DNA of 64,000 bases. Source: Tillus elongatus (Eukaryota > Arthropoda > Insecta > Coleoptera > Cleridae). The stretch spans positions 20,209,739-20,273,738 of the forward strand of contig OZ023267.1 in assembly GCA_964006375.1 (NCBI GenBank), written 5' to 3'. The notes under the pieces are model-generated. The model searched no databases and was not told the origin of the DNA. It was given only the letters and a program-made list of their open reading frames with translations. The translations under genes and the position numbers were made by a program. Every line of letters begins with the position of its first letter. Within the stretch, counting starts at the first letter, position 1. Shown in pieces: positions 23,681 through 36,288 of this stretch.

Positions 23681-25670
23681 TATTATTATTTTTTGGATAC
23701 GGCAGGGAGAAATGCTGCAAACAGACCTCATTTACGACACCGTAGTGCGTGGGATTTTGAGGTACAGTGAGACTCCTACTCACTAAAACTCCGCTCCCTG
23801 GAATACCGGACCTTAGTTCCTACCTGCGTCGGAAAGATTTCACACAACGACGTTTGGGCTTGAATGTTTCCATTCTGTTTTTGCCGCGGAGCGTTAGCGG
23901 GTAATATAAATAAAATAATATAAACTTTGGACGCTTATGCATCTGTGGAAGTTGCTCATCGTAGTCGGTGGCACTACGGAGAAGAGTATTCGGGTGAGAA
24001 GCGGCTTTTGCGAACTGAGTTGTCGATAGTTGAGTTGTAAACTCAAGTATCGAAGGCATTTTCAGATCAGAATGAATCTGACTGTTTCTGACAAACCATG
24101 GCGCTCCGGGTACCATTCTCAGAATTTTATTCTGGATGATTTGAAGGGTCTTGATGTGTGTTGCGGCCGCGGTGGCCCATGCAGGGGATGCATAGGTCAT
24201 GGCTGGCTAGATTATGACTTTGTACATGAGCAATTTATTGTCCATGTACAATTTGGAATTTCTATTTAAAATTGGGAAGTGGGAACAGCTTAGAGATAAA
24301 CATGGAGGCTTTTCGTTGGGCATGTTAAAGATGGGGGCGCCATGTTAATCGTTTGTCGAGGAAAACCCCGAGGTATTTGGCAGAATCTTGCCAGGGAATT
24401 AGACAGTTGTCTAGTGATACGTGTTCGTGAGGTGTGTGTCTCCTCTTGGAAAATAGGACTGCTGAACATTTATCAGGGTTTATGGCTAGACATGATTTGA
24501 AGGGTCTTGATGTGTGTTGCCGCCGCGGTGACCCATGCAGGGGATGCATAGGTCAAGGCTGGCCAGATTATGAATCTGTACATGAGCAATTTATTATCCA
24601 TGGACAATTTGGAATTTCTATTTGGAAGTGGAAACAGCTTCTAGATGAACATCGACACTTTTTGTTGGGCATATTGGACATGTGGGCACCATGTTAGGCG
24701 TGTGTCGAGGAAACCCCCGAGGTATTTGGCGGAGTCCTGCCAGGGAATTAGACGGTTGTCTAATGTGTTCGTGAGGTGTGTGTCTCCTCTTGGTAAATAG
24801 GACGGCTAAACATTTTTCGTGGTTTATGGCTAGACAGGATTTCCTATACCAGCCTTGCAGCTCGTCTACGGCGGTCTGACGTCGTTCGGTTATTATTCTC
24901 GGCTGAGTGGAACTGCTGAGGATTCCACCTTTAGGAGCGGTGTCGGAATGTCTGCAACTAATATATTGTACAGCAGAGGGAAGAAAGCAGAACCCTGCGG
25001 GGACCAGCTGTGGCTGGGTACGTTCTAGATCTGGTTCCCAGATGTTTGACCTAGAACTTCCTCCGTTGCAGGTATTACCTGATTATCAAAATCAGAGGGA
25101 GAGGATAATTGAATGATAGAAGTTTGTTTAGGAGGCCCACATGCCAAACACTATCGAAGGCTTGAGCAATATCGACAAATATTGCACCAGTTGAGTTGTT
25201 TTTATTAAATCCTACGGTGATGTTTTCCACCACACGAAGGACTTGGTCTGCGGAACTTTAAACTTTGAACAGCGGATCTTTGCTGGGTTTTGGGATGTTG
25301 ATAATGTCGGCAAGTTTCTACATGGAAGGAAAATGTTGAAATCGCAGCATGGCATTCATAATCGTAACTAGGAATACCAAGGCGTTGCGTGGGAGGTTTT
25401 CAGGGCTACGTTGGAGATTCCATTGTATCCCGGAGATTTCGTATTTTTTAATGATTTTATTATTTGGGAAACTTCTTCGAAAGTTGCGGGCTCGATAGTT
25501 GTGTCTGGGGTGACGCGAAACGGTGGGTTCTTCCGACGTGCGACAGATCCACGTTGTTATAATTCGGGCTGAATTGCAACTCCAGATGATCTGCGAATGC
25601 ACTTGCGGAATTCCGTCTATATTTACGTTTTCTAAAACGCAAAAAGCATCGCGGGGTTACTTTCGTCAAG
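23681..25670 (-). pseudogene. LINE-B, Jockey-like, decayed, with internal tandem duplication
   Basis: Minus-strand remnants of a second LINE. Frame 23820-24200 gives a typical Jockey-type C terminus (YASPAWATAAATHIKTLQ, IQNKILRMVPGAPWFVRN, HPNTLLR). Frame 24325-24549 gives the palm-distal block SCLAINPDKCSAVLFSKRRH and AKYLGVFLDKRLTW. Frame 25460-25669 is an upstream piece. A segment of about 358 bp is duplicated in tandem: the block starting GATTTGAAGGGTCTTGATG at 24137 recurs at 24495. The 3' end is near 23681, where the coding strand ends in an ATAATAATA-like tail. Multiple stops and frameshifts. Confidence 0.75.
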
Positions 25671-25886
25671 ATCTCTGTTTAACTTTGATCAAGTGATCAA
25701 AATTTCCCCAGCTAGTAAACCTTTTTTAGGAAATTATTTTTATGTATTTGAAGCCTAAAAACATTTAAAATGTTTAATGGATTATTTCCATCGATGGAAA
25801 TAGTCCGTTAAACATTTCAAATAAGAAACCATCGTCAAAAATATCTAGACGTCCAGCCTAAAAAATAGTAATATTTACTTTTTTTT
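25671..25886. other. spacer with a short palindrome
   Basis: An imperfect inverted repeat of about 60 bp is centred on TCCATCGATGGA near 25791. No gene. Confidence 0.5.
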
Positions 25887-26452
25887 TTTAATTTCAACAA
25901 CACACCACAAGGGCTTACAGCCTAAATACTATCGTACCGTAGGTGTTGACAGGGAGGAAAGAGGCAACTTGTTAATTCTGTACTTGAAGGTTTGGAGGCT
26001 CGGAGGAGAAGGAAACACATGTGCCGGCAAGGAATTCCACAACTTGGAAGTCCTCGGGACAAAAGAGCGAGCATAATAAGAAGTTCTATGTATGGTGACC
26101 TGGACAGTAAAAGGGTGCATTCGCTCTGTTCCCCTGGTAGATCTGTTGGGGGCAGCAGGTGGGGGAACTATGGAGGAAAGCTCCTCTGAGCAGTGCTCCT
26201 GCAGATATCTATAAAAGAGAGAGAGGTCACCAACGGCACGTCGGTGGGCAAGGGATGGCAGCCTTTGGGTGAGGGTAGGGTCACCGATGAGATGTATAGC
26301 TCTCTTTTGAATGGAGTCCAGGATAGCGAGTGTAGAAGCGGCAGCTGCACCCCAGATGTGGGAACAGTATTCCAGGTTTGGCCTTATCTGTGAAGTATAT
26401 AAGGTATAGAGATTAGCTGGTGAAAAGTATTTGCGAGCCCGGAAGAGGAAAC
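25887..26452 (-). mobile_element. LINE-A copy 7, 3' fragment
   Basis: Short 5'-truncated copy: the 3' end (complement of GTTGTTGAAAT) is near 25890 and the 5' break near 26452, in the region coding GFLFRARKYFSP. It carries only the C-terminal block and 3' UTR. It is inserted just 5' of the pogo-like gene. Confidence 0.9.
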
Positions 26453-27831
26453 CTCCTTACATAATTAGGGAGTTGGTGTTCCGTAGTATCAATTATAGCA
26501 ATAATTATTTTTTTCAGAATATGCCTCGCAATTATAAGCGCATCCCAGGTACAAGAAAGTACAAAGATTTCCATCAGGAGCAATTAAAGACTGCTTTCGA
26601 AAAAAATTACACAGAAACAGCATAGCATTCGTCGGGCAGCAAAAGAGTACAATATTCCGTTTGGCACGCTATGCAACAAATATAAAGGTCTTCGCATACA
26701 TTCTGTGGGGAGACTTACTTTGTTCACCAAAACAGAAGAGGAGCGACTAATCCAATGTGCCTCGGCATGTGCAGACTGGGGTTTGTTTTTGTCCAGAAAA
26801 TGTACTTAACTTCGACGAAACAAATTTTGCCCACGACCCAGGTAAGAAGTTGAAACTTTACCGAAAAGGCGTAAAATACCCGGAACAAATATGCAACTTT
26901 ACCAAATAAGCAGCAACTGTCATGCTGTGTGGGTCAGCTTCTGGTGTGTTACTCCCACCTTATGTTATTTACCGTTATTCTAGAATGTGGGACACTTGGA
27001 CTGAAAATGGTACAAAAGGCTACCCATGTTGTGAACAAAGATGTTGTAGTCAGGGAGCAAGATATAACAGGACCAACCATGGGTGGATGGAATGCACAAT
27101 AAGCCAAATGTTGCAGTGCTATTGGGGCGGGAAAGCCGCGGACGAGCCCTGGGAGAGAGAAGAATAAAAATGGGTGGATGGAAGCCTCAGCTTTCACCGA
27201 TTGGTTTGTGTCATGCTTTTTGCCGCATGCCAGGAATCTTGAAGAAGAAAAAAAGTTTAATCGGTGACAATTTGGCTGCCTATTTCACTAAGGAGGTAAT
27301 AACCCTTTGTGAAGCTAATAATATTGCCTTTGTCTGTTTGGTGCCCCATTCAACACATCTCATTCAGGTCTTAGATGTCTACTTCTTTAGACCAATGAAA
27401 ATTGCATGGCGCAAAGATCTTTTACAGTGGAAAATATAGAATACCCGATTGTGGGCGCTACCTAAGGAAGCTTTTCCTATACTTCTTCACGTAACATTGC
27501 TGACTTTGGATAAAAGTGATACTGAAGAGAGAGGTGCAATAAAGAGAAACTTGATTAGCGGTTTTTAAGCCACTGGAGTCTATCCTCATAATCCAAATCG
27601 AGTTTTCGTCAAACTACCAGGCTATCATGATCCAGCTGAACAAACAGATTCTACAATTGTAGATCTTTTGAGGGAACAAAGGTTCAGTGGGACATAAAAA
27701 ACAAGATAATCTTAAAAGACGATGATAAATATTGAGCCAGGAAAAAGCGTAGTAACACACAAGTCTGTTGAAGCAGAATTTGCAGATCTTGAGTCAGAAG
27801 CCACTACTTATAGCTCAGATGATGAGCACAT
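26453..27831 (+). pseudogene. pogo/Tigger-type transposase gene, 5' part (copy P1)
   Basis: The coding start is near 26521 (MPRNYKRIPGTRKYKDF), followed after a frameshift by SIRRAAKEYNIPFGTL, a CENP-B/pogo-type DNA-binding helix-turn-helix. An internal deletion then joins to PENVLNFDETNF (first catalytic D region). Later blocks are ATVMLCGSASG, TDWFVSCFLPHAR, IGDNLAAYF, VPHSTHLIQVLDVYFFRPMK and ATGVYPHNPNRVFVKLP, the order of DDE_1 (pogo/jerky) transposases. Several frameshifts and stops (for example near 26820 and 27436) and a 77-bp insertion at 27093-27169 inactivate it. The C-terminal end continues at 30101, after LINE-A copy 8. Confidence 0.8.
27093..27169 (+). mobile_element. 77-bp SINE-like insertion with 14-bp target duplication
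   Basis: Flanked by exact direct repeats ATGGGTGGATGGAA at 27079-27092 and 27170-27183. Removing it restores the pogo reading (NHGWMEASAFTDWF). It ends in AATAAAA. The core (TTGCAGTGCTATTGGGGCGG, then CCGCGGACGAGC) recurs inverted at 30277-30345. Confidence 0.8.
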
Positions 27832-30100
27832 CTTGGCGACTTCAATGTCCATAATAAGGAATGGCTAGGATCTTCAAAAACCGATCCACAAGGGAGAGCA
27901 GCGGAGGCCTTTGCAGTCAGCAATTCTTTGGCCAATATGGTTCAGCAACCTACTTACTTTCCTCGTATCCCAACACACAGCTCAAATCCCTTGGATCTCC
28001 TTCTTACTACAAATCCGGAATGCTATAAGATATCAGTCACCGCCCCCCTTGGTCGCTCAGACCACGGCTTGGTCACTGCTTCCTGTGCAATGCAACCCGA
28101 GGTCACACAGTCATCACACCCACGTATCGTTTGGCACTACAACTCCGCAAACTGGGACGAAATGCGGGATTACTTTTCCTCATTTCCATGGGCGTCTGTC
28201 TGCGTCTCTCATCCTGACCCCTCTGATATCTCACAAAACGTCACCGAAATTATCCAAGCTGGCATGGAATTATTTATTCCACGTACACAGAAAACCTCTT
28301 CAGCCACTCAAAAGCCCTGGTTCTCTAAATCCTGTGACAAGGCCAGACTTGAAAAGGTCAAAGCTCACAAAACGCTTCTACACAATCCCAGTCAAGAAAA
28401 TCGTCAAGCATTCAACGACGCAAGAAACCGCTATGTCCGCATTCTTTTTGAGGCAAAAAACTCGTTTAATAACCACATCAAAAACAAAGTCCTCTCAAGC
28501 TCCAACGGCGGCAAACCCTTCTGGACTCTTGCTAAGTCTATTGGGAATAATTTCTGCAAGAGCACGTTCCCACCTCTTGTCTCAGGTGATGAAATTGTTT
28601 CTACCGCCCTGGGCAAGGCTGAACTTTTTGCTTCGTTGTTCGCCGGAAATTCTACTCTCAACCCACCTCCAAATGTTCAACCACCAACAGTCCCTAATGT
28701 CGGGCATAAAATGACTGATATCATTTTCAAAACTAAAAAGGTACGAAAGATGCTCTCTTCTCTTAATACCAGGAAAGCCTCTGGCCTTGACGAGATCCCA
28801 GCAATTGTTCTCAAAAAATGCGCACCAGAACTTGCTCCTGTCCTGACTCGTCTGTTTCAGATATCTTACAATAAAGGCATATTCCCTAGTAACTGGAAAA
28901 CTGCTCGAGTACAACCCATCCCCAAGAAAGGATCCAAAGCGCTTCCTAGCAACTACAGGCCTATTTCTTTCCTTTCAGTCATCTCTAAAGTGATGGAAAA
29001 GTATATAAACACCGAACTACTAAAATTCCTTGAAAAACACAGTCTAATCCACGACAGGCAGTATGGATTCCGTCAGCGCAGATCGACTGCCGACCTCCTT
29101 TCCTTTGTCACCCATTCTTGGAACAAGTCTATGGAACAACACGGTGAATCCCAGATTGTTGCTCTAGACATATCCAAAGCATTCGACCAGGTCTGGCACG
29201 CAGCGCTGCTTAATAAACTTCCGGCCTATGGCCTACCACCAAAACTTTGTACCTGGACAGCAAATTTCCTCTCCAACAGGAGCATATCTGTTGTTGTGGA
29301 TGGCCATTCCTCTAAACTGTATCCAATTAATGCAGGAGTTCCTCAAGGTTCAGCTTTAGCCCCTACTTTGTTTCTTCTCCACATCAATGACCTCCTCTCT
29401 AGCACATCCAACCCAGTTCACAGTTACGCGGACGACAGCACCCTCCACTCAAACATACAATATTCTAAGCCTGTCTCTTTAGCCCAATTCGATGAGGATC
29501 GCAGACTCATGGAGGGTTCTGTCTCCGTAGACCTCCAAAAAATATTAGACTGGGGAAGTAGAAATCTTGTACAATTCAACCCCACCAAAACTAAGTCTTG
29601 CTTTCTTTCTCACAAGAGATACAGCAGCCCTAGACCCATCACAATGAACAACCAAGTTATTCAAAGTAATGAGTCCTTTTCTCTTGTTGGAATTTCTGTG
29701 GATCGAAATCTTAATTGGCACCAACATGTTACATCAATTGCAGAAGTGCCGTTGGTGACCTCTCTCTCTTTTATAGATATCTGCACGGGCACTGCTCGGA
29801 GGAGCTTTCCTCCATAATTCCCCCACCTGCTGCCCCCAGCAGATATACCAGGGGAACAGAGCGAATGCACCCTTTTAATGTCCAGGTCACCAGACATAGA
29901 ACATCTTGTTATGCCCGCTCTTTTGTCCCGAGGACTTCCAAGTTGTGGAATTCCTTGCCGGCACATGTTTTTCCTTCTCCTCCGAACCTCCAAACCTTCA
30001 AGTCCAGAATTAACAAGCTGCCTCTTTCCTCCTTGTCAACACCCACGGTACGATAGTATTTAGGCTGTAAGCCCTCGTGGTGTGTTGTTGACATAAAAAA
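27832..30100 (+). mobile_element. LINE-A copy 8, 5'-truncated, nested in pogo P1
   Basis: Begins at the endonuclease box coding LGDFN (CTTGGCGACTTCAATG) and ends GTTGTTGACATAAAAAAAAA near 30103. It is nearly identical to copy 5, including the variant 3' end GACAT. A 629-codon frame (27928-29817) holds most of the endonuclease-RT with SYADDSTLHS intact. Near 29746 a deletion of roughly 225 bp relative to copy 5 joins CAATTGCAGAAG to TGCCGTTGGTGACC and shifts the frame, so the C terminus is in another frame (29715-30056). Inactive but young. Confidence 0.92.
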
Positions 30101-30276
30101 AAACATGTTGAACGAAGATAAAGCTAAAGTTCCAGGAACAGCAGGTGATACTTTAAAAACGCTAGATGATTATTTTTATACGATTTATGCTCAGGGAAAC
30201 CATGTTCTAGTCAGACTAAAAGCTGAAAATACAGGTTTATATAATTTTTTTGCTGATCAGATAACTTCAGTATTTT
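30101..30276 (+). pseudogene. pogo P1 transposase, C-terminal part after LINE insertion
   Basis: Frame from 30105 gives KTLDDYFYTIYAQGNHVLVRL and NFFADQIT, resembling the C-terminal tail of jerky/pogo-type proteins (a short G-x-x-VLV-x-L motif). It fits as the continuation of the frame broken off at 27831. Inference from position and pattern only. Confidence 0.5.
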
Positions 30277-30345
30277 TTTCCTCCCTCAGCGCTCGTCCGC
30301 GGCATCCCGCCCCGATAGCACTGCAACCTTTGGTTTATTATTATT
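30277..30345 (-). mobile_element. second SINE-like copy, inverted
   Basis: Reverse complement of the core of 27093-27169 with a few differences (GCTCGTCCGCGG, CCCGCCCCGATAGCACTGCA). On the minus strand it is preceded by an ATAATAATAATA run (about 30337-30351). It shows that the 77-bp sequence is a family. Confidence 0.75.
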
Positions 30346-30517
30346 ATTATCATTTTATCGGGTGTCATCATATCAATCTCGTTTAATATGATGACACTTT
30401 TGTTGTTACATTAAATGTTTTTAAATCACGTAAATAAAATTATATTTCTTTAGACCTAGACACATTCAATGTTAACATTGGTATGCTACATCTACATACT
30501 GAATATAAGTTAAAATT

Positions 30518-31332
30518 TAGTGATGGGTCGTTATTTAACTGTCGGTTATTTTTAAACGGTTGCCGTGCCGCAACGGACACTACTACACAGAGTTATTCTG
30601 TTAAACTGAGAAGCTGTTATTTTTGAAACAGTTGAGTTTCCCACTAGTATGTAAAGTCAAATATTTAACAATAAAAAATGTTGGGTGAAAAGATGAATTT
30701 CTGTAAAAACGTGTTATTACTTTCACTATAGACAACGCAAAATACAAAAAAAAACAAAAAAAACAAAAAAAAAATTTAAAAAAAAACAGCAAAAAAAAGA
30801 AAAACAACAAATACAAAAAAAAGGAAAAAAAATATTTCTTATTTATATTAAATATGTGTATATATGTAAGTATGTATATATGTGTGTATTTACAAACTTA
30901 GTGTAAAGGAAAATGTTAAACTTTAATTATTTTAAAATATATACGTGCATTTGTGTGTAGGTATGCGTAATTAAGTGTGTACATGCTGAGATTGTATTTA
31001 CGTTATTAAAAATAACAAACATAATAAAGGAAAAAATACAAATCTCAAACGAGAAGTTAAAAAATCTGTGGCTAATGACAATTCCGTCGAGGCCATACCA
31101 TCTTTTTTACCACCACCACCACACAACGCAAAATAGGGTTATTTCACGTGAAATTAAAGTACTTATTTATTTAAATTTATATACATTACCTAAGAAAACA
31201 GTTAACACGTCATTTTCGTTTGTCTGATAATAGTTATCACATTGATAAAAAATATAATGATACAACATTTTTTAATATCTATATACATTTAAATATAATA
31301 AATTAAATGTAAATAAATAAATAAATAAATAA

Positions 31333-31398
<66 letters not shown>

Positions 31399-32665
31399 GG
31401 TGATTCTTTGGTGAAAAATAAGGGGTGTCTTTTTATTAAGTTGTTTTTGAAACACCTTCTCCTCCAAGTTACAGCCCTTTGAAATTTTGGCAAAAAAAAG
31501 TTTTCATTAAATTTCTCCGTTATGGAATAATTTAAAAAAAAACGAAATTTTGCAGATGCATAAGGATAACAAAATGGCAGCTTTAAAAGGATTTTATAAC
31601 CCTATAATGTTATCACAAGAGGGTGAAAAAACCTACCCTTACATTATTTTTTATCACTACTTTTTATTGTGTGTACCGTTTTCTATTTTAAAAAAATGAT
31701 TTAAAAATAAGGATTCATTTAGCAACTTTTTGATGTCTTGAGATTTTCTCATAAAATTGTTAGTTTCATCACAAAAAAATAAAATATGAGAGATCGATGT
31801 CACATGAATTTACAGAGTGGTTGTTATTTGCTGATAAATCAAGTACGTGGTAATAAACAATTAATACTATATATATCTTCCAATTTTTTTTTAAACACAA
31901 ACTCAAACTCAATTTTTTATACTGTTGGCTGATGTTTGCACAGTTTTTAAAAGTGGACTGATAAAGATGACCAGTGAACCGAAAATGTAACTAGAGATCT
32001 TTCTAAGAAAGAATAAAAGCATAATGTAATAACAAACCATATGTACAGAATAAAGGCAAATTTCTTTACCGAAATTTTATGAGCTACATTATGTTATGCA
32101 CTTCTTAGAATCACTCCCTCTGCCTGTGTAGTGTAGTAGTGTATAACGCATCTATTTGTTGAAGCTAGTGCTGTTGCAATAAAAGTTCTAACGTCTAACG
32201 TCCCAAGACGTGATAAATAATGATATTTAATGATTCTTGCTGTGGCATTGACATTTGCGTAAAGACCCCTCATAAAATAAATTTGTTAGAAATGCCCAGT
32301 TTATAATTCCTAAAACATCTAAGTAAATACTTATAGAATACTCCTTTCTGATTTCTAAAAGTTTCACTTCAGAGTGGCAAAAGATTTACGACACGCTTAT
32401 TATAATTTCTTAACCCTTTGTTTTATTTTCATATCGACAAAATTTGAGATTTATACACTACGTGAAATAACGGGGTAAAAATACAATGCATTTATACTAG
32501 TGTGCTCGCTCTCGGTCACAGCTTTGGGAATGTAGGATACTATCGATCGACTATCCAGTTTAAAATAACAGATAAATAACTGAAGCTGTTATTTTCAACG
32601 GTTATTTTTAAATAACATAAACGGCTTCAACTGTTAATAGAAAATAACCGTTTTTCCCACCACTA
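30518..32665. mobile_element. probable non-autonomous hAT-like element
   Basis: The left end TAGTGATGGG (30518) and right end CCCACCACTA (to 32665) are imperfect inverted termini of the hAT pattern, flanked by near-matching 8-bp sequences TTAAAATT (30510-30517) and GTAAAATT (32666-32673), 7 of 8 identical. Subterminal motifs CGGTTATTTTTAAA (left) and ACGGTTATTTTTAAAT (right) recur. The inside lacks a transposase and holds A-rich sequence (30745-30830), an (AAAT)n-(TA)n tract and a separate sequence starting ACAGGGTGATTCTTTGG (31394). Confidence 0.5.
31318..31395. repeat. (AAAT)n followed by (TA)n
   Basis: About five AAAT units pass into about 28 TA units, ending at TACAGGGTGATTC. Confidence 0.95.
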
Positions 32666-32673
32666 GTAAAATT

Positions 32674-33359
32674 ACAGAATATTTGATATGGAAAAATGAT
32701 ATTTTAAAAAGGGTTTCCATCATATCCACACTTCCCCTATTAGTAGGAATGTTACTCATTCATACGCTGATATTTGTATCTCAATTATAAACTGCCACTT
32801 GGTATGTTGTGAGGGGGAGAAACTAATAAGATGGCCTTCCAAGACATTGAAAAATACGATTGCAAAAAATTACTTGTATTAGTCTATTGGGACGTAGATG
32901 TCACTCCAGTAGTAACCATTCAAAAACTGACATACATTCTTCAGTCTGTCTGTAGTCTATATAGTCTGTACGGGCGAATTCTAATGGTAATTAGCACCAG
33001 ACAATTATATAGTGAGAAATACGTTAACAGATCATCGACCTAACGTAAATTCAACATCGTTCCATAAGTAATTGATTCTAAAAACACATACTGTGTTAAA
33101 CTTTACAAAATTGTATCATAAGGTCCCTGTGTTTGTAAGTATTTGAATAGAGTTCATTAAACCCTTTAAACTGTAATCGCAGAAAGAATGGCGTTGTTAT
33201 TACTACTCAAGGCTACCTTTTTATTACATCATCCTTATATTGCCTTAATAAAATACAAAAAGTTTTTGCCCAGCTCTAGTTTTATAGATAGTAGGTATTT
33301 ATATTCTGTAGCATAGATTGCTGCCCCAATAATTTAATTAAAAGTGCAGGAAATAGTTT
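32674..33359. other. unassigned stretch
   Basis: Contains a 70-codon plus frame at 32831-33043 without recognisable domain. AT-rich, no element ends identified. Confidence 0.3.
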
Positions 33360-33455
33360 TTTAAGCATTTTTCACACCTATCAAACGAGGGGATTTATTG
33401 CGAAAAGCATATTCAGAGAACAGACAAGAGAAAAACTTATTTTCTTCTGGTCTTT

Positions 33456-34840
<1,385 letters not shown>

Positions 34841-35300
34841 ATTTATATATATTGTATCTTATATAGTTTGAGAATTGACACCAATAATCAAAACAACGCT
34901 AAGTTTCTCTGTAATAAAAGTTTTATATTCATTATTTACAAAGTTCTTCGTAATTACACTATTTACAAAAATCTCACCTGTAATAAAAGAAACGACATTT
35001 AATGCTAATTATTACAGTGTCAATCTCTAACAACAAGTAATTTCTACAAATATTTTGTCCACTTTATTTACCAGTGTGCAATCTGTAGCTGATTATTATC
35101 TTATTCTGTTTGCTGCTGTGTTCCACTGCGCCGGCGCTCGGGAAGGCGCGGCTGCGATTCTGCATTCAAAACTAAAGGAATATTTTTCCTTTGCATATAT
35201 AATAAGATGCTGGCACACCTACCAAACGAGGATATTTATTGCAAAAAGCATATTTAGAGAACAGACAAGAAGGAAGAACTGATTTTATTTTGATTTTTAA
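34841..35300. repeat. older repeat carrying both family C insertions
   Basis: The segment at 35200-35275 (CACCTACCAAACGAGGATAT, GCATATTTAGAGAACAGAC) matches 33375-33430. Both copies lie immediately 5' of a family C start, so two family C copies sit at similar positions in copies of another repeat. The plus frame at 35055-35282 is not recognised. Confidence 0.5.
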
Positions 35301-35367
35301 CTTTTATTAGCAAATTGTTCGTAAAACGAAAAACTCACTAATAGGGAGTAAGACTAGATGCATTCTC

Positions 35368-35436
35368 GCAACAATTAGAACCGTAGACCGGTTTTGCTCT
35401 CATTAGAGCTCTTCAGTACGGCATACTAATTGTAGC
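35368..35436 (-). ncRNA. hammerhead ribozyme, unit 1 (core mutated)
   Basis: Same layout as unit 2, but the catalytic GAAA is AAAA: the plus strand reads GGTTTTGC where other units read GGTTTCGC. This replaces the conserved G12, so the motif should be inactive. CTGAAGA complements 35416-35410; the cleavage position would be between 35386 and 35385. Confidence 0.8.
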
Positions 35437-35674
35437 AAAAATGCACCAAAAATAACACGGCTATCGTATAGCCAGTCTTAAAACACTAAGTGAGTGGTGA
35501 ACGTGTCGCCACCTAGTTCGGAACCAAGTACTATGTTGTCACGCCCGCTCCAAATAACACAGAGTATTAAAAATAGAGACGGTATACAACTAACTAACAA
35601 TTTAAAAAATTGTTAGCCCTGGCCCATTTCTACCCCAATATAGGGACAAAGTATGTAAGACTAGATGCATTCTC

Positions 35675-35743
35675 GCAACAATTAGAACCGTAGACCGGTT
35701 TCGCTCTCATTAGAGCTCTTCAGTACGGCATACTAATTGTAGC
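35675..35743 (-). ncRNA. hammerhead ribozyme, type I, unit 2 (intact core)
   Basis: Minus strand, 5' to 3': outer helix I strand (GCTACAATTAG), inner helix I strand CCGTA, core CTGAAGA (35723-35717), helix II GCTC-TAATGA-GAGC, core GAAA (35702-35699), helix III ACC/GGT, cleavage triplet GTC, then inner helix I strand TACGG and outer strand CTAATTGTTGC. All core positions fit the hammerhead consensus (CUGANGA, GAAA, NUH), and all three helices pair. Predicted cut between 35693 and 35692. Helix III is a self-complementary ACCGGT with almost no loop, so the active form may be a dimer. Confidence 0.88.
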
Positions 35744-35981
35744 AAAAATGCACCAAAAATAACACGGCTATCGTATAGCCAGTCTTAAAACACTAAGTGA
35801 GTGGTGAACGTGTCGCCACCTAGTTCGGAACCAAGTACTATGTTGTCACGCCCGCTCCAAATAACACAGAGTATTAAAAATAGAGACGGTATACAACTAA
35901 CTAACAATTTAAAAAATTGTTAGCCCTGGCCCATTTCTACCCCAATATAGGGACAAAGTATGTAAGACTAGATGCATTCTC

Positions 35982-36050
35982 GCAACAATTAGAACCGTAG
36001 ACCGGTTTCGCTCTCATTAGAGCTCTTCAGTACGGCATACTAATTGTAGC
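35982..36050 (-). ncRNA. hammerhead ribozyme, type I, unit 3 (intact core)
   Basis: Identical in motif and pairing to the unit 2 ribozyme, displaced by exactly 307 bp. Predicted cleavage between 36000 and 35999 on the minus-strand transcript. Confidence 0.88.
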
Positions 36051-36288
36051 AAAAATGCACCAAAAATAACACGGCTATCGTATAGCCAGTCTTAAAACAC
36101 TAAGTGAGTGGTGAACGTGTCGCCACCTAGTTCGGAACCAAGTACTATGTTGTCACGCCCGCTCCAAATAACACAGAGTATTAAAAATAGAGACGGTATA
36201 CAACTAACTAACAATTTAAAAAATTGTTAGCCCTGGCCCATTTCTACCCCAATATAGGGACAAAGTATGTAAGACTAGATGCATTCTC

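Noticed and set aside
35055..35282. 75-codon frame next to the array as a possible gene
   Set aside because: Part of it belongs to a repeat also found at 33375-33430; no recognised domain.
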